Source of the DNA: Parapedobacter sp042666505
GTDB lineage: Bacteria; Bacteroidota; Bacteroidia; Sphingobacteriales; Sphingobacteriaceae
DNA length: 64,000 nucleotides
Direction of reading: 5' to 3'
Assembly: GCF_042666505.1 (NCBI RefSeq)
Contig: NZ_JBHTDN010000003.1
Location: forward strand, 186,001-250,000
Below the pieces are notes generated by a model, which was given only the letters and a program-made list of their open reading frames with translations, had not been told where the DNA came from and ran no database searches. The position numbers and the translations under genes are program-made. This document shows positions 44,426 to 54,328 of the stretch, in pieces. Within the stretch, counting starts at the first letter, position 1. Each line of letters starts with the position of its first letter.

Positions 44426-45619
44426 TCAGTCTTGGCAAGGAAGTGTAAAAGAAAAGACGACATCATTATTTGAAGTACTTTCCAAAGCAATGGTACCATT
44501 ATGGCGTTTGATGATTTCGGCGCAGATGTAAAGCCCTAATCCCATACCCGAATGATTGGGGCGGTCGGTGTTGCTGGCCCGGAAATAACGATCAAATACT
44601 TTTCCAACATATTTTTGATAAATGCCTATGCCGATGTTACGTACCGTAACTTTTACATTATTTGGTTTATCTAACGCGGTGCTGACCACGATGGTTCCGT
44701 CTGCCTCAGTGTATTTAATTGCATTGAAAATAACATTGACCAGCACCTGTGCAATCCGTTTGCGGTCCGCCCGAACCGGTGACAAACTTTCCAGTTTTAA
44801 GTCCAGTTTACGGTCGGGAGTAATGGGTTGCAGCTGCGATATGCATTCAACAATTAATTCATTGAGATCAAACCAGTTTTTGAAAAGAATCAGTTTTCCG
44901 TGAGATAAGTTTGTGGTTTCCAGCAGATTGTTAACCAGATTGGCCAGCCTGTTTACCTGCTTGTCGAGCTTATTGACCAACCTGCGCAGATTTTCACCGG
45001 ATGTTGAATCCTGCAGTTGCCGTTTCAAAAGGTCCGTATATCCTTTTATCCCCGTGAGCGGTGTACGCAGTTCGTGGCTGGCCACGTTGATAAAATCGTC
45101 TTTCCACTGATTAGCGGTTTTTCGCCCGTCTATATCCTTGAATAAAACAGCAACCTGCCGCTGTTCCGGATCGCCCGTACGGAATGCATAAACCTCATAC
45201 CAATGGTTAAGTTGCTTTGCATGGTTCTCAAAGCGGACGGGTTCGCCCGTAATGGCTACTTTCCCGAAGACCTCAAACCAATGTTCTTCATGCATAGGCG
45301 CAATTTCACGCATGAATCGGCCGGTTGGGTTGGTAATGCCGGTTTGTTGTTCAAACGCTGCGTTTACTTCCAGAAAGCAGTAATCGATGGGGCGCTCATT
45401 CTGATCAAAATGCATTTCGATAATGCAGAAGCCCTCATCGATGGAATTAAACAGCGCTTTGTATTTTTCTTCGGTTCTTATCAATGCCTTCTCGATGGGG
45501 TGGGGGACGACCGGGTGGACGTCACAGGCGGTTATTTCGTTTGGGAAAAACGGGGGAGCGTATGGAAAGGATTGCGGGTGCAATTGTGTGGACGTGTTAT
45601 TGGTGTACAATTGTTTCAT
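44426..45619 (-). CDS. PAS-domain sensor histidine kinase
   Basis: The 397-residue protein has no membrane helix, so it is cytoplasmic. A PAS domain spans about 44-166 (KYKALFNSIDEGFCIIEM), then HisKA with His182 (FINVASHELRTPLTG) and an ATPase domain (NVIFNAIKYTEADG, VRNIGIGIYQKYV, SGMGLGLYICAEI). It would autophosphorylate in response to a cytoplasmic cue such as redox state or a small ligand; no haem or flavin site can be read from sequence. No response regulator is adjacent, so it is an orphan kinase. The start is ATG 45619 (MKQLYTNN) or ATG 45631. Confidence 0.88.
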   Translation of the reverse strand: MKQLYTNNTSTQLHPQSFPYAPPFFPNEITACDVHPVVPHPIEKALIRTEEKYKALFNSIDEGFCIIEMHFDQNERPIDYCFLEVNAAFEQQTGITNPTGRFMREIAPMHEEHWFEVFGKVAITGEPVRFENHAKQLNHWYEVYAFRTGDPEQRQVAVLFKDIDGRKTANQWKDDFINVASHELRTPLTGIKGYTDLLKRQLQDSTSGENLRRLVNKLDKQVNRLANLVNNLLETTNLSHGKLILFKNWFDLNELIVECISQLQPITPDRKLDLKLESLSPVRADRKRIAQVLVNVIFNAIKYTEADGTIVVSTALDKPNNVKVTVRNIGIGIYQKYVGKVFDRYFRASNTDRPNHSGMGLGLYICAEIIKRHNGTIALESTSNNDVVFSFTLPCQD

Positions 45620-45752
45620 AGACGAGCGCATATACTCAAAACGATTTTCACAAAAAACACTGCAACCCCTAATTTTGTTTGGCTTTGTGAATAAGTCGTT
45701 AACCTACTGGCGGTGCGGTGTTGAAAATCAACAAATAACGGCGTTATTTGCC

Positions 45753-48158
45753 TTATTCGTTCCTCAGCGACTCAACGGGGTTTGCGATCGCCGCTTTAAT
45801 TGCGCGCCAACTTACGGTGAGTATTGCAATGGTAATGGCCGTAATTCCTGCCAGACCAAATACCCACCATTGGATGTTAACGCGATAGGCAAAATCTTCC
45901 AGCCACTTATTCATGACCCACCAGGCAATGGGGCAGGCAATAAGCAAAGCGATCGCGATGAGCTTGACGAAGTCGATAACCAACAAACGGACAATACCTG
46001 CAGCTGTTGCGCCCAATACCTTGCGAATACCGATCTCCTTCGTGCGTTGGTAAGCGGTAAAAGTAGCCAACCCGAATAGCCCGAGGCAGGCTACAAAGAT
46101 GGTTAATCCAGCAAAGATACCCAAGATGGCCCCTGTTTTCCTTTCCGCATGGTACGTATTATTGATGCGCTCATTCAGAAACGAGAAGGAAAAAGGCAAA
46201 TCGTGGGGCAGCGCATTGTATTTGGCTTCTATGGCAGACAGCAATGCGGACGGGCTACCCGGCTTGGTCTTGATGATTAGGTTGCCGAAATTTTTATTCA
46301 TAACCATTACCAAGGGGCTGATGGATTCGCGCAATGACTTGAAATGGAAATCTTTCACCACGCCGATCACTTGCAGGTGCTTGTTATCCCCATTGACCAA
46401 GGTTTTTCCCAATGCGTCGTGAGTCCATCCAAATGCTGCTGCCGCGGTTTGGTTGATGATTGCATTCAGGGAATCCGTGCCATAATCCATCGAAAAATTA
46501 CGGCCAGCCACTATTTCAATACCTAAGGTAGGAATGTAATGTTCGTCCACGTCATAACGAAGTGTTTTTACCCAATGGGAAGGATGGTCTAACGGGTGAA
46601 CAAAAAAGTTGTTTTGATAGGTGGCGCCTGCTGGCACATACGGGGAATTTGTCACGTGAAGCACACGTGTATCCTGTAGTAGCTGCTGTCGGAAAACTTC
46701 CTCGTTTTTTCCCAATGGCCATGTTTGGAGCACAACGACCTGTTCTTTGTCGTAACCAAGTTTTTTATGTTGAATATAATCAAGCTGTTTATACACGACG
46801 GTCGTACAGATGATCAGACAAATGGAAATCAGGAACTGAAAGACAACCAATCCGCTTCGCAATCCCGTGTTTTTGTTGTCAGGTGTTAACTTTCCTTTCA
46901 ATACCGCTACCGGTTTGAAAGCAGACAGGAAAAACGCCGGGTAGCTCCCCGCCAATATGCCAACCATCAATCCGACAGCCAGCAAGGAAGGGATGACCCA
47001 CCAATGCGCCAATATATCAAGTGTCAGCGATTTATCGGATAGTTGGTTGAAAAGGGGCAGCGCCACATAGGACAAGCCCAAGGCCAAAAACAGGGCAATG
47101 AAACTTAGCAAAAAAGATTCAATAAGGAATTGGAAAGTAAGGCTTTGTCGTCGCGAACCGAGTACCTTGCGTACACCCACCTCCTTTGCGCGTCTGGAAG
47201 CACCTGCGGTGGTCAAATTCATGAAATTAATGCTCGCGATGAGGAGTGTAAATAACCCGATAGCACTGAATATATATACATAGCGTATATCACCCGGAGC
47301 GCTCAAGTCGTTGGCGAAATCCGAATGCAGGTGGATATCGGTGAGGCGTTGCAGGTGCAAGCCGACCGTGTTGCCCGCATTGCGATGCTCGGTATAACTC
47401 ATGCCAAAGGCTGATGGAAACTGCGGACCGGCATACTTTTCAAATAACGCGGGCAATTTGGCTTCTACCGCCTTAAAGTCGGCACCGCTCCGAAGTACGG
47501 CATAGGTATAGAAGCCTGATTCCATCCATGAATGGGATGTAGAATTCGGGTGACTGCCCATCGAAGCAAATACATCAAAATGGATGTGTGAATGAGGGGG
47601 TAAGTTTTTTACTACGCCCGTCACCTTTAGCGGCGTGCTGTCTCCCTTTATGGAGAACTCTTTGCCGACTACGTCGGTAGTGCCGAAATATTTGCGGGCG
47701 GTGTTTTCGGTAAGAACCGCAGTGTATGGTGCGATTAAGGAGGTTTCAGTGCTGCCCTGAAGCAGGCGAAAACTAAAAACCTGAAAGAAGTTGGAATCTA
47801 CAAAGGCCAGTTCCTCGTCGTTGAAGGACTGGTTATTGACGAGGAAGAAAGGTCTCCCGCCCTGCGCGAGGCGTGTAGTTTCTTCTACCTCGGGAAATTC
47901 AGCCTGCATTGCCTGCGCGGTGGGAGGCATCACATTGGCCTCTTTGATTTCGCCACCCGGTACGCTGCCGGTGAATACTACGCGCACGATGCGATCGGCT
48001 TTTTCGTGGAAACGGTCATAGTTCCATTCATCGAATACAAACAACCCGATCAGGAGGCAGGTCGCTATGCCCGTAGCCAAACCTACTACGTTGATCGCCG
48101 CAAACATTCGTTGCCGGAACAGATTGCGCAACGCGGTTTTTAGGGAGTTTTGAAACAT
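45753..48158 (-). CDS. ABC transporter permease, double FtsX/MacB type (third of three)
   Basis: The 801-residue membrane protein has an N-terminal helix (about 18-40), a periplasmic MacB-core domain and three FtsX helices with ASRRAKEVGVRKVLGSRR. A second helix/core unit follows, then three more helices with QRTKEIGIRKVLGATAAG. It ends IANPVESLRNE. This double-FtsX layout is typical of Bacteroidota. MacB-type systems do mechanical work across the envelope, such as exporting peptides or drugs, and need a separate ATPase; none is encoded here. It lies 66 bases after the preceding permease on the same strand. Confidence 0.88.
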   Translation of the reverse strand: MFQNSLKTALRNLFRQRMFAAINVVGLATGIATCLLIGLFVFDEWNYDRFHEKADRIVRVVFTGSVPGGEIKEANVMPPTAQAMQAEFPEVEETTRLAQGGRPFFLVNNQSFNDEELAFVDSNFFQVFSFRLLQGSTETSLIAPYTAVLTENTARKYFGTTDVVGKEFSIKGDSTPLKVTGVVKNLPPHSHIHFDVFASMGSHPNSTSHSWMESGFYTYAVLRSGADFKAVEAKLPALFEKYAGPQFPSAFGMSYTEHRNAGNTVGLHLQRLTDIHLHSDFANDLSAPGDIRYVYIFSAIGLFTLLIASINFMNLTTAGASRRAKEVGVRKVLGSRRQSLTFQFLIESFLLSFIALFLALGLSYVALPLFNQLSDKSLTLDILAHWWVIPSLLAVGLMVGILAGSYPAFFLSAFKPVAVLKGKLTPDNKNTGLRSGLVVFQFLISICLIICTTVVYKQLDYIQHKKLGYDKEQVVVLQTWPLGKNEEVFRQQLLQDTRVLHVTNSPYVPAGATYQNNFFVHPLDHPSHWVKTLRYDVDEHYIPTLGIEIVAGRNFSMDYGTDSLNAIINQTAAAAFGWTHDALGKTLVNGDNKHLQVIGVVKDFHFKSLRESISPLVMVMNKNFGNLIIKTKPGSPSALLSAIEAKYNALPHDLPFSFSFLNERINNTYHAERKTGAILGIFAGLTIFVACLGLFGLATFTAYQRTKEIGIRKVLGATAAGIVRLLVIDFVKLIAIALLIACPIAWWVMNKWLEDFAYRVNIQWWVFGLAGITAITIAILTVSWRAIKAAIANPVESLRNE

Positions 48159-48224
48159 GGTAGTCTTTTTTCTTTATCGGTGTTGTCGCTATCGGTCAAC
48201 CGGCGGCTGACTAATTATTTTTTA

Positions 48225-50702
48225 TTATTCATCGCGGAGCGACTCGACCGGATTGATCGTCGCTGCTCGTATCGCTTGCCAGCTCACGGTTGCTACCGCG
48301 ATGACCACCGCCAGTGCTCCCGAAAACGCAAACATCCACCACTCCAATGTTATTTGATACGCGAAATCATCCAGCCATTTGCTCATGGCCCACCAAGCAA
48401 TTGGGACGGCAATCGGTATGGCGATTAACACGAGGGTAATAAATTCCCTAGACAACATCCGTACAATGCTTGGTACGGATGCCCCCAATACTTTACGGAT
48501 GCCAATTTCTTTCACCCGTTGCGCGGTGTTCGCCATAACCAAGCCGAACAGTCCCATACAGCCAATTAATATCGAAAGAAGGGTAAACATGCCGAAGGTA
48601 AGACCGGTTTGCCTATCTGTCCGATACAAGGCCTCCAATTCGTCATCCATGAAGGAGGCCTGATAAGGTACAGTCGTTGTGAATGTAGCCCAGCGATTCT
48701 CTATACGTTGCAAGGTCTCCCTATATGCACCACTGTCCAGACGCAATGAAATAAACAGTTGCCTTGGATAAAATGATTTAGATGAGAAATGAAACAGCGC
48801 AAAGGGCATGATCGCAGTGTGGAGCGACTCGCTGTGGAAGTCTTTGACTACCCCAACGACCGTAAACCGCTGATTGTCATTTCCCGGATACTGGAGGTGA
48901 TTGCCCACCGCAGTCTCGGGAGTCCAACCAATCTGTCGCACGGCGGTTTCATTCAGGATGACAGACGTAGAATCATTGAAGTCGGCAGAAAACGCACGGC
49001 CGTAGCAGATATTCATCCCTAGTGTGGCTACAAACTGCTCGTCAACCATAAAGGAATTCAATACGATGTCTTTCACCACGTCGGGTGCACGTTCCGTGGG
49101 TTCTGGAACATAAAAATCGCCGAACGAATTTTTTGATGGTACGCCCGTAGAAAGGCTAGCGGCTTGTATCCCAGTGGTCGACCGCAATTCTTCCGTTAGC
49201 GTTTGGCTTGAGGTAGAAACTTTTTCTACTTGACTCAATAACAACACATGCTCTCTGTCGAATCCAAGGTCTATTTCGTTGGCATAGCGAACCTGGAAGT
49301 AAATAACAATGGATGCAATGATAAGTGTAGTCGAGATCGTAAACTGAAATATGACCAATCCATTCCGAACGAATCGCCCGCCGAAAACGCTGGTTGGCTG
49401 GGAACCGCCCTTGAAGATGGTCACAGGTTTAAAGCGGGTGAGGTAAACCGCGGGGTATAAACCGGAGAGCAATACGGTGACGGCAAGCAACACCAGCAAG
49501 GCCAGCCCATGCTGCAGGGAGAAGATATCCGCAAGGTTGAAGGATTTGCCCGTCAGCCGGTTAAATAGCGGGAGCAAGCTGCAGACCCATATAAGCGCAA
49601 TGGACGCAGCCAATAGGCTAGACAACGCCGACTCGATGGCGAACCGGGCGATAAGCGAGGGGCGAGTCGACCCAAGCACTTTCCGTACGCCTACTTCCTT
49701 GCTTCGGCGGAGCGCCTGTGCGGTAGTAAGATTCATAGCGTTTATGCATGCCAAGATCAGTATCAGCAAAGCCGTGGCGTAGAATACGCGTACCGTGGTT
49801 GGGTTTCCATGCGCGATGTGGCTACTGTAGATTCCGGTAGAGCCGAGATGCACATCCGTTAAGGGCTGAAGCAACAGGTTCCATCGACCTCCGTTTTTAA
49901 TGAATTCATCAAAGGGCTTGCCGATGCGCTCGAAGGCCGCCGTCGCAAGTTGTCTCACCATGGCCGGGAATTTCCGCTCCATTTGAGCAATGGTCTCCGG
50001 ATTAGCGGCGGCATTATTCAGCTTGACAAACGTATTCATCTGTAACCACACCCAACTCCATGAAAACCGGTTTACGGGGGGGACAGCGCGATTGGGAATT
50101 AGGAGGTCAAATTGCAGGGACGAGTTATCAGGGAGGTCCGCTAATACGGCCGTCACAACAAATGGCTCGTTCCATTCATCAAATTGCAAGTGTTTTCCTA
50201 CCGCGGATTCCCTGCCGAAATATTTTCTCGCCGTTTGTGCGGTGAGTACGACCGAGTACGGATGTTGAAGGCTTGTAGCTGCGTCGCCTGCTAACAGCCG
50301 GTATTGGAAAAAGTCCAGGAAATTCGAATCTACGGAGAATAGGCGTTTTTCCGTAAACACCTTTTTCTCTGAATCGTTTCCAACAGTAATGTTTTCGGTG
50401 CCACATAGATAGATCCGTGTATAATCGATTATCTCCGGAAAATTATCCGTGAGAGCCTTACCAACGGGGGGTGGCGTGTTGCCTGCCAGGAATTCTTCGG
50501 GTCCCATCTTGCCGTCTATATTTACCCGGTATATACGGTCAACCCCGGGCAGAAAGCGGTCAAAGGTCTGCTCATCATGGATATATAGGCCGATATAAAT
50601 CACGCAAGTCAAAGCGACGGAAAGTCCGGCGATATAGATGAAGCTATTCAGCCGGTGGCGGAAGAGATTTCGCCAAGCAGATTTGAGGTAGTGCTCGATC
50701 AT
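48225..50702 (-). CDS. ABC transporter permease, double FtsX/MacB type (second of three)
   Basis: The 825-residue paralog has the same layout: an N-terminal helix (about 19-40), periplasmic core, FtsX helices after QALRRSKEVGVRKVLGSTRP, a second core and a C-terminal FtsX unit with QRVKEIGIRKVLGASVPS. It ends TINPVESLRDE. The periplasmic domains differ from its neighbours much more than the membrane motifs do, which suggests different partners or substrates. It starts 27 bases after the upstream permease, in the middle of a probable three-gene operon. Confidence 0.88.
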   Translation of the reverse strand: MIEHYLKSAWRNLFRHRLNSFIYIAGLSVALTCVIYIGLYIHDEQTFDRFLPGVDRIYRVNIDGKMGPEEFLAGNTPPPVGKALTDNFPEIIDYTRIYLCGTENITVGNDSEKKVFTEKRLFSVDSNFLDFFQYRLLAGDAATSLQHPYSVVLTAQTARKYFGRESAVGKHLQFDEWNEPFVVTAVLADLPDNSSLQFDLLIPNRAVPPVNRFSWSWVWLQMNTFVKLNNAAANPETIAQMERKFPAMVRQLATAAFERIGKPFDEFIKNGGRWNLLLQPLTDVHLGSTGIYSSHIAHGNPTTVRVFYATALLILILACINAMNLTTAQALRRSKEVGVRKVLGSTRPSLIARFAIESALSSLLAASIALIWVCSLLPLFNRLTGKSFNLADIFSLQHGLALLVLLAVTVLLSGLYPAVYLTRFKPVTIFKGGSQPTSVFGGRFVRNGLVIFQFTISTTLIIASIVIYFQVRYANEIDLGFDREHVLLLSQVEKVSTSSQTLTEELRSTTGIQAASLSTGVPSKNSFGDFYVPEPTERAPDVVKDIVLNSFMVDEQFVATLGMNICYGRAFSADFNDSTSVILNETAVRQIGWTPETAVGNHLQYPGNDNQRFTVVGVVKDFHSESLHTAIMPFALFHFSSKSFYPRQLFISLRLDSGAYRETLQRIENRWATFTTTVPYQASFMDDELEALYRTDRQTGLTFGMFTLLSILIGCMGLFGLVMANTAQRVKEIGIRKVLGASVPSIVRMLSREFITLVLIAIPIAVPIAWWAMSKWLDDFAYQITLEWWMFAFSGALAVVIAVATVSWQAIRAATINPVESLRDE

Positions 50703-50729
50703 CTTACCTATCAGTTTAATTAATCAACG

Positions 50730-53105
50730 TTATTCCTCGCGGAGCGACTCGACCGGATTCACAATGGCAGCCTTGACGGCTTGGAAGCTTACGGTAGTCA
50801 GGGCAATGGCCAATGCAGCCGATCCTGCGGCGGCAAACATCCACCATTCGATTGTGATCCGATAGGCAAATCCTGCAAGCCAGTTGTCCATCGCCCACCA
50901 CGCTAAGGGGCAGGCAATGACAACGGACACCAAAACAAGCTTTGTGAAGTCGATAGAGAGCAGCGAGATTACGCTGCTTACCGATGCACCCAAGACCTTC
51001 CTAATGCCGATCTCTTTCGTGCGTTGTTCAGCCATGAATGCCGATAAGCCAAAAAGACCGAGGCAGGAAATCAATATAGCAAACAACGCAAAGCAAGCGG
51101 ACAATTTGCCGACCGTTTCTTCACTTTTATATAGTTTGGAAAATTCCAGATCGGAAAATTGATACGTAAAAGGGGTTTTCGGATTCAATTCTCTGCATAG
51201 CTGTTTAAGGACCCTGATTGCGTCTTTTGTACGACCTGCTTTGATGCGTACCAAGATGGTTCCCCATGTCCAGTTTTCATCCAATCGAATGATCAGCGGA
51301 TCGATGGCTTGGTGGAAAGAATTGAAATGGAAATCCTGCAATACACCGATGATTTTTCCTGGTCGGTTTCCCCAATCTACGGTTTGACCGACAGGCGATT
51401 GGAAGCCCATCCGCTCCGCAGCGGTTTCATTCAATAGATAGGCCGCCGAATCCGTGCCGAAAGCAGGTGAAAAATCGCGTCCCTCCTTCAGCTTTAGATG
51501 CATGGTTTTTACGAAATCGTAGCCAACCACGGCATCGGCAAAAGACACCGTGAGATTGGGATCCTTACCGGGCCAACTGATGCTTCCCGTGTGGTGCTCG
51601 ATTACGGTAGGTGAATTCCGCATTTTGGATACCGAAAGAATTTCGGTGCTGTTTTCCGCTCGTGTCTTGAATAGCTGATAATTCGTTACCAAATCACCCT
51701 CTATAGGGATGTATACCAAATTTTCTCGATCATAACCAATGTGAGTAGTTTGAATGTAGTTTAGCTGGCGATAGATGACCAGCATGCCTAACATCAACAG
51801 GACGGAAAGCGTGAATTGGAAGACTACCAATCCTTTTCGGAGAAAAGCAGTTCCTCCCGACCGGAAATTGTTCTTCAGCACCTGGATCGGCCGCATCGAG
51901 GACAAATAGAGCGCAGGGTAGCTTCCGGCTACTACGCCGACGATAACGAGCAGTGCTAACACAGAGAGCCAAAAGCCAGATGCCGAGAGAGGCAGGACCA
52001 GTGATTTTCCGGTGAATTGATTGAAAACGGGTAGGAAACTGAAAGCGAGTAAAAGCCCGACAACGAGTGCACAGGCAGTGAGCAGAAACGCTTCCAAATA
52101 AAATTGCCGGATTATTGAAAGCCTAGAGGCCCCAATGGTTTTACGGAGTCCGATTTCTTTGGCACGTTTAACCGAGCGGGCAGTCGCCAGGTTCATGAAA
52201 TTAATGCAGGCGATAAGCAGTACGAAAGAGGCGACCCAGCAGAACAACCGGACATACTCGATCCGCCCACCCGTGATGTAGCCGTCCTCGAAATTAGAAT
52301 GCAGATATCGTTCGCCATAAGGTTGCAAAGCGAGTTCGATTCGGAAGTTCTCAGGTTTGTCCATATAATTATAGACAAAGTCTTTTATTTTGGATTCTAC
52401 GTGCTGATGATCGGCGTCGGCACGTAATTGTACGAATGTCGTTGGGGAGGTGTTGCCCCAATGGTTTACCCAAGCATTCTGGTTAACAAAATCAGTCCAG
52501 CCCCTCAGGAAGTCGAACTGCAAGGAAGAATGGACAGAAACGTTTTCGAAAACGGCCGTTACCTGGAGATCTTCCTTATTTTCAAAACGAATAGTTTTGC
52601 CAATAGCATTCCTGGCATTCCCAAAAAAAACTTCGGCCATTTTTCGCGAAACGGCAATTGCATTCGGTGTGGTTAGCGCCAATTGTCGATCCCCGTGCAG
52701 TAACGGATAGCTGAACATACGTAGAAAATCATCGCCGACAAAAAAGCCCGTCATTTTGCTGACGGCGTTGTCTACCGAAAATGTACTACTGGTGCCCGGA
52801 GGTGCTACGTACTCCATCCCGCTTGCGATTTCAATTTCGGGAATATTCTTTTTCAATTCTTCGGCCAGTAGCCCTTGGGTGGAATAGCTCCCCTCCACTT
52901 TCCCATCGTAATAATTCCGTTCATAGACTTGGAATAGCTGATCACCATGCGCATGAAATTGGTCGACTGCGAGTTCATCCTGCACCCAGAGTAGAATGAG
53001 TAAGACAGAGGAAATGCCTAACGCTAATCCGGCTATATTCAAAAAGGAAATGCCCTTATTTTTCAGGATGCCTCGCAGTGCTGTGGTGATGTAATTCGGT
53101 ATCAT
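50730..53105 (-). CDS. ABC transporter permease, double FtsX/MacB type (first of three)
   Basis: The 791-residue protein is first in the row of three. The N-terminal helix is at about 20-42 (GISFLNIAGLALGISSVLLI). The FtsX motifs are RSVKRAKEIGLRKTIGASRL and QRTKEIGIRKVLGASVSS, and the protein ends IVNPVESLREE. Like its neighbours it lacks any ATPase domain. The 114 bases between its start and the palindrome pair at 53219-53255 must hold the operon promoter, but no TAnnTTTG element is seen there, which hints at another sigma factor. Confidence 0.88.
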   Translation of the reverse strand: MIPNYITTALRGILKNKGISFLNIAGLALGISSVLLILLWVQDELAVDQFHAHGDQLFQVYERNYYDGKVEGSYSTQGLLAEELKKNIPEIEIASGMEYVAPPGTSSTFSVDNAVSKMTGFFVGDDFLRMFSYPLLHGDRQLALTTPNAIAVSRKMAEVFFGNARNAIGKTIRFENKEDLQVTAVFENVSVHSSLQFDFLRGWTDFVNQNAWVNHWGNTSPTTFVQLRADADHQHVESKIKDFVYNYMDKPENFRIELALQPYGERYLHSNFEDGYITGGRIEYVRLFCWVASFVLLIACINFMNLATARSVKRAKEIGLRKTIGASRLSIIRQFYLEAFLLTACALVVGLLLAFSFLPVFNQFTGKSLVLPLSASGFWLSVLALLVIVGVVAGSYPALYLSSMRPIQVLKNNFRSGGTAFLRKGLVVFQFTLSVLLMLGMLVIYRQLNYIQTTHIGYDRENLVYIPIEGDLVTNYQLFKTRAENSTEILSVSKMRNSPTVIEHHTGSISWPGKDPNLTVSFADAVVGYDFVKTMHLKLKEGRDFSPAFGTDSAAYLLNETAAERMGFQSPVGQTVDWGNRPGKIIGVLQDFHFNSFHQAIDPLIIRLDENWTWGTILVRIKAGRTKDAIRVLKQLCRELNPKTPFTYQFSDLEFSKLYKSEETVGKLSACFALFAILISCLGLFGLSAFMAEQRTKEIGIRKVLGASVSSVISLLSIDFTKLVLVSVVIACPLAWWAMDNWLAGFAYRITIEWWMFAAAGSAALAIALTTVSFQAVKAAIVNPVESLREE

Positions 53106-53218
53106 GTCTATCGTAAGGATTCTTTTACCTTTTTTCTTGAAGGTTAAAGAACAGCAACTGAGCCAAAACTGTAACTATCTAACTGGTAGTGTTTTGTGAG
53201 GTTGGTTTCGAAAACGGG

Positions 53219-53255
53219 TGTCCGGATTCGGACACCTGATGTCCACATACGGACA
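53219..53255. promoter_or_regulatory. Two TGTCC-N6-GGACA palindromes upstream of the permease operon
   Basis: The palindromes occupy 53219-53234 and 53240-53255. Their centres are exactly 21 bases apart, two turns of the helix. The first extends to GGTGTCCG / CGGACACC, the second to GATGTCC / GGACATC. The positions suit a dimeric activator acting on the permease operon, 114 bases from its start codon. The binding protein is not identified. Confidence 0.65.
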
Positions 53256-53291
53256 TCTGGACGGCCGGATTGAATGTCAGAGCTAATCGCC

Positions 53292-54119
53292 TTACTGCAG
53301 CACCTTTAGCAATTCCTTGGCAATGATGCGGTAGCCGCGGTCAGACGGGTGCAATCCGTCGTACGTCATGGCGATGGCTTTTTCCGGATACGGGTACTCA
53401 TCGGTATCCGGATGAAAAGGAACCGCGGTGTAGGCCGGATATCGATATTTCCGGTATTCACCGGATGCCGGATCTTTTAACCATTTGAATTTTACTAACT
53501 TCTGAAGGCCTAGCTTGGGGTGATGATAGAGATCAACGACCGCTAGCCCTTCTTGACGACCGATTGCGCGAATCGTATCCGCAAATGCTTCAAGTGTTTG
53601 CCCGTTTTTATTGGGTTTGTAAGATCCCCAAGCGTTGTTTTTGTAATCCTTGAGATAAACAAAGTCGGATCGCTGCATGGGGGTGATGAGAACAATCTTC
53701 GCATTGGGATTTAAGCTGCGTAGTTTATCAAGAATGATGCGGAAAGCGCCACTGGTGGTGCGCGCACCGGAGTTATTGCGGTAATCAGCCGTAGAGCCTA
53801 AGGGCAAACCAGCCCACCAGTCGTTCGTGCCAAGAAACACCGAATAGTAATCTGCCTTTTCAAGTCCCAGTTTATCGATTTGTTCAGCGATGCGTATCGC
53901 CGTCCAACCGTTATGTCCTTGATTGATGTACCGGATATGCGGACGTTGTTCGGTAACCAGGGTCATGTATCCTTTTGTGATCCGGTCCCCCGCCTCGTCG
54001 GGATGTTCATTGAGATAAGTAATGGAATCGCCTAGAGCCAGCCAGGTCTGTTGTTTCGGACTGAAGGAACAACAGAGGAAGATTGAAAAAATCAGGGCAT
54101 AACGGAAGGTAGACCTCAT
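53292..54119 (-). CDS. Secreted SGNH/GDSL hydrolase
   Basis: The 276-residue protein has a hydrophobic N-terminus (RYALIFSIFLCCSFS) that may be a lipoprotein or ordinary signal peptide. The four SGNH blocks are present: LALGDSITY with nucleophile Ser32, GHNGWTA, LGTNDWWAG and YDGLHPSDRGY with the catalytic Asp/His. Such enzymes cleave esters, often acetyl groups on sugars or lipids; the substrate is unknown. The start is ATG 54119 (MRSTFRYALI) or ATG 54137. The open frame to 54233 overlaps a gene remnant and lacks a signal-like N-terminus. Confidence 0.88.
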   Translation of the reverse strand: MRSTFRYALIFSIFLCCSFSPKQQTWLALGDSITYLNEHPDEAGDRITKGYMTLVTEQRPHIRYINQGHNGWTAIRIAEQIDKLGLEKADYYSVFLGTNDWWAGLPLGSTADYRNNSGARTTSGAFRIILDKLRSLNPNAKIVLITPMQRSDFVYLKDYKNNAWGSYKPNKNGQTLEAFADTIRAIGRQEGLAVVDLYHHPKLGLQKLVKFKWLKDPASGEYRKYRYPAYTAVPFHPDTDEYPYPEKAIAMTYDGLHPSDRGYRIIAKELLKVLQ

Positions 54120-54199
54120 GGCTATTTGTGGCGTCATATTGTCTACAAACGTACTAAAAATATCGGAGCGAATGCCGATCCGGTCTTTCTTCGGAGTAA

Positions 54200-54304
54200 C
54201 TATTTTCGTATCGCTTCGACAATGAATTTGCAAACGTCCTTCACATCAAACTTGTGCATCAGTTTGCGACAATGCTTCTGAAACGACGAAGGACGAAGGG
54301 CGCA
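54200..54304 (-). pseudogene. Possible remnant: C-terminal end of a LuxR-type HTH protein
   Basis: On the minus strand, a frame ending in TAG at 54202-54200 reads SFQKHCRKLMHKFDVKDVCK and ends FIVEAIRK. The spacing of His, Lys-Leu-Met, Lys-Phe-x-Val and the end resembles the last helices of LuxR-family HTH domains. There is no start codon and no N-terminal part, so it would be a decayed leftover. The match is by eye and weak. Confidence 0.35.
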
Positions 54305-54322
54305 CGTTAAGGCACGCCCTTC
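54295..54322 (-). terminator. Hairpin after a gene remnant
   Basis: GAAGGGCG and CGCCCTTC form an 8-bp stem around a 12-base loop, 7 bases beyond the stop of the remnant frame at 54329. Neither side has a good T-run, so it is terminator-like at best. Confidence 0.4.
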
Positions 54323-54328
54323 ATAGGG

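Noticed and set aside
53150..53168. A sigma-54 promoter-like sequence on the minus strand (TTGGCTC and TTGCT) below the two palindromes.
   Set aside because: The distance between GG and GC is 7 bases instead of the required 10, so it does not fit a -24/-12 promoter.
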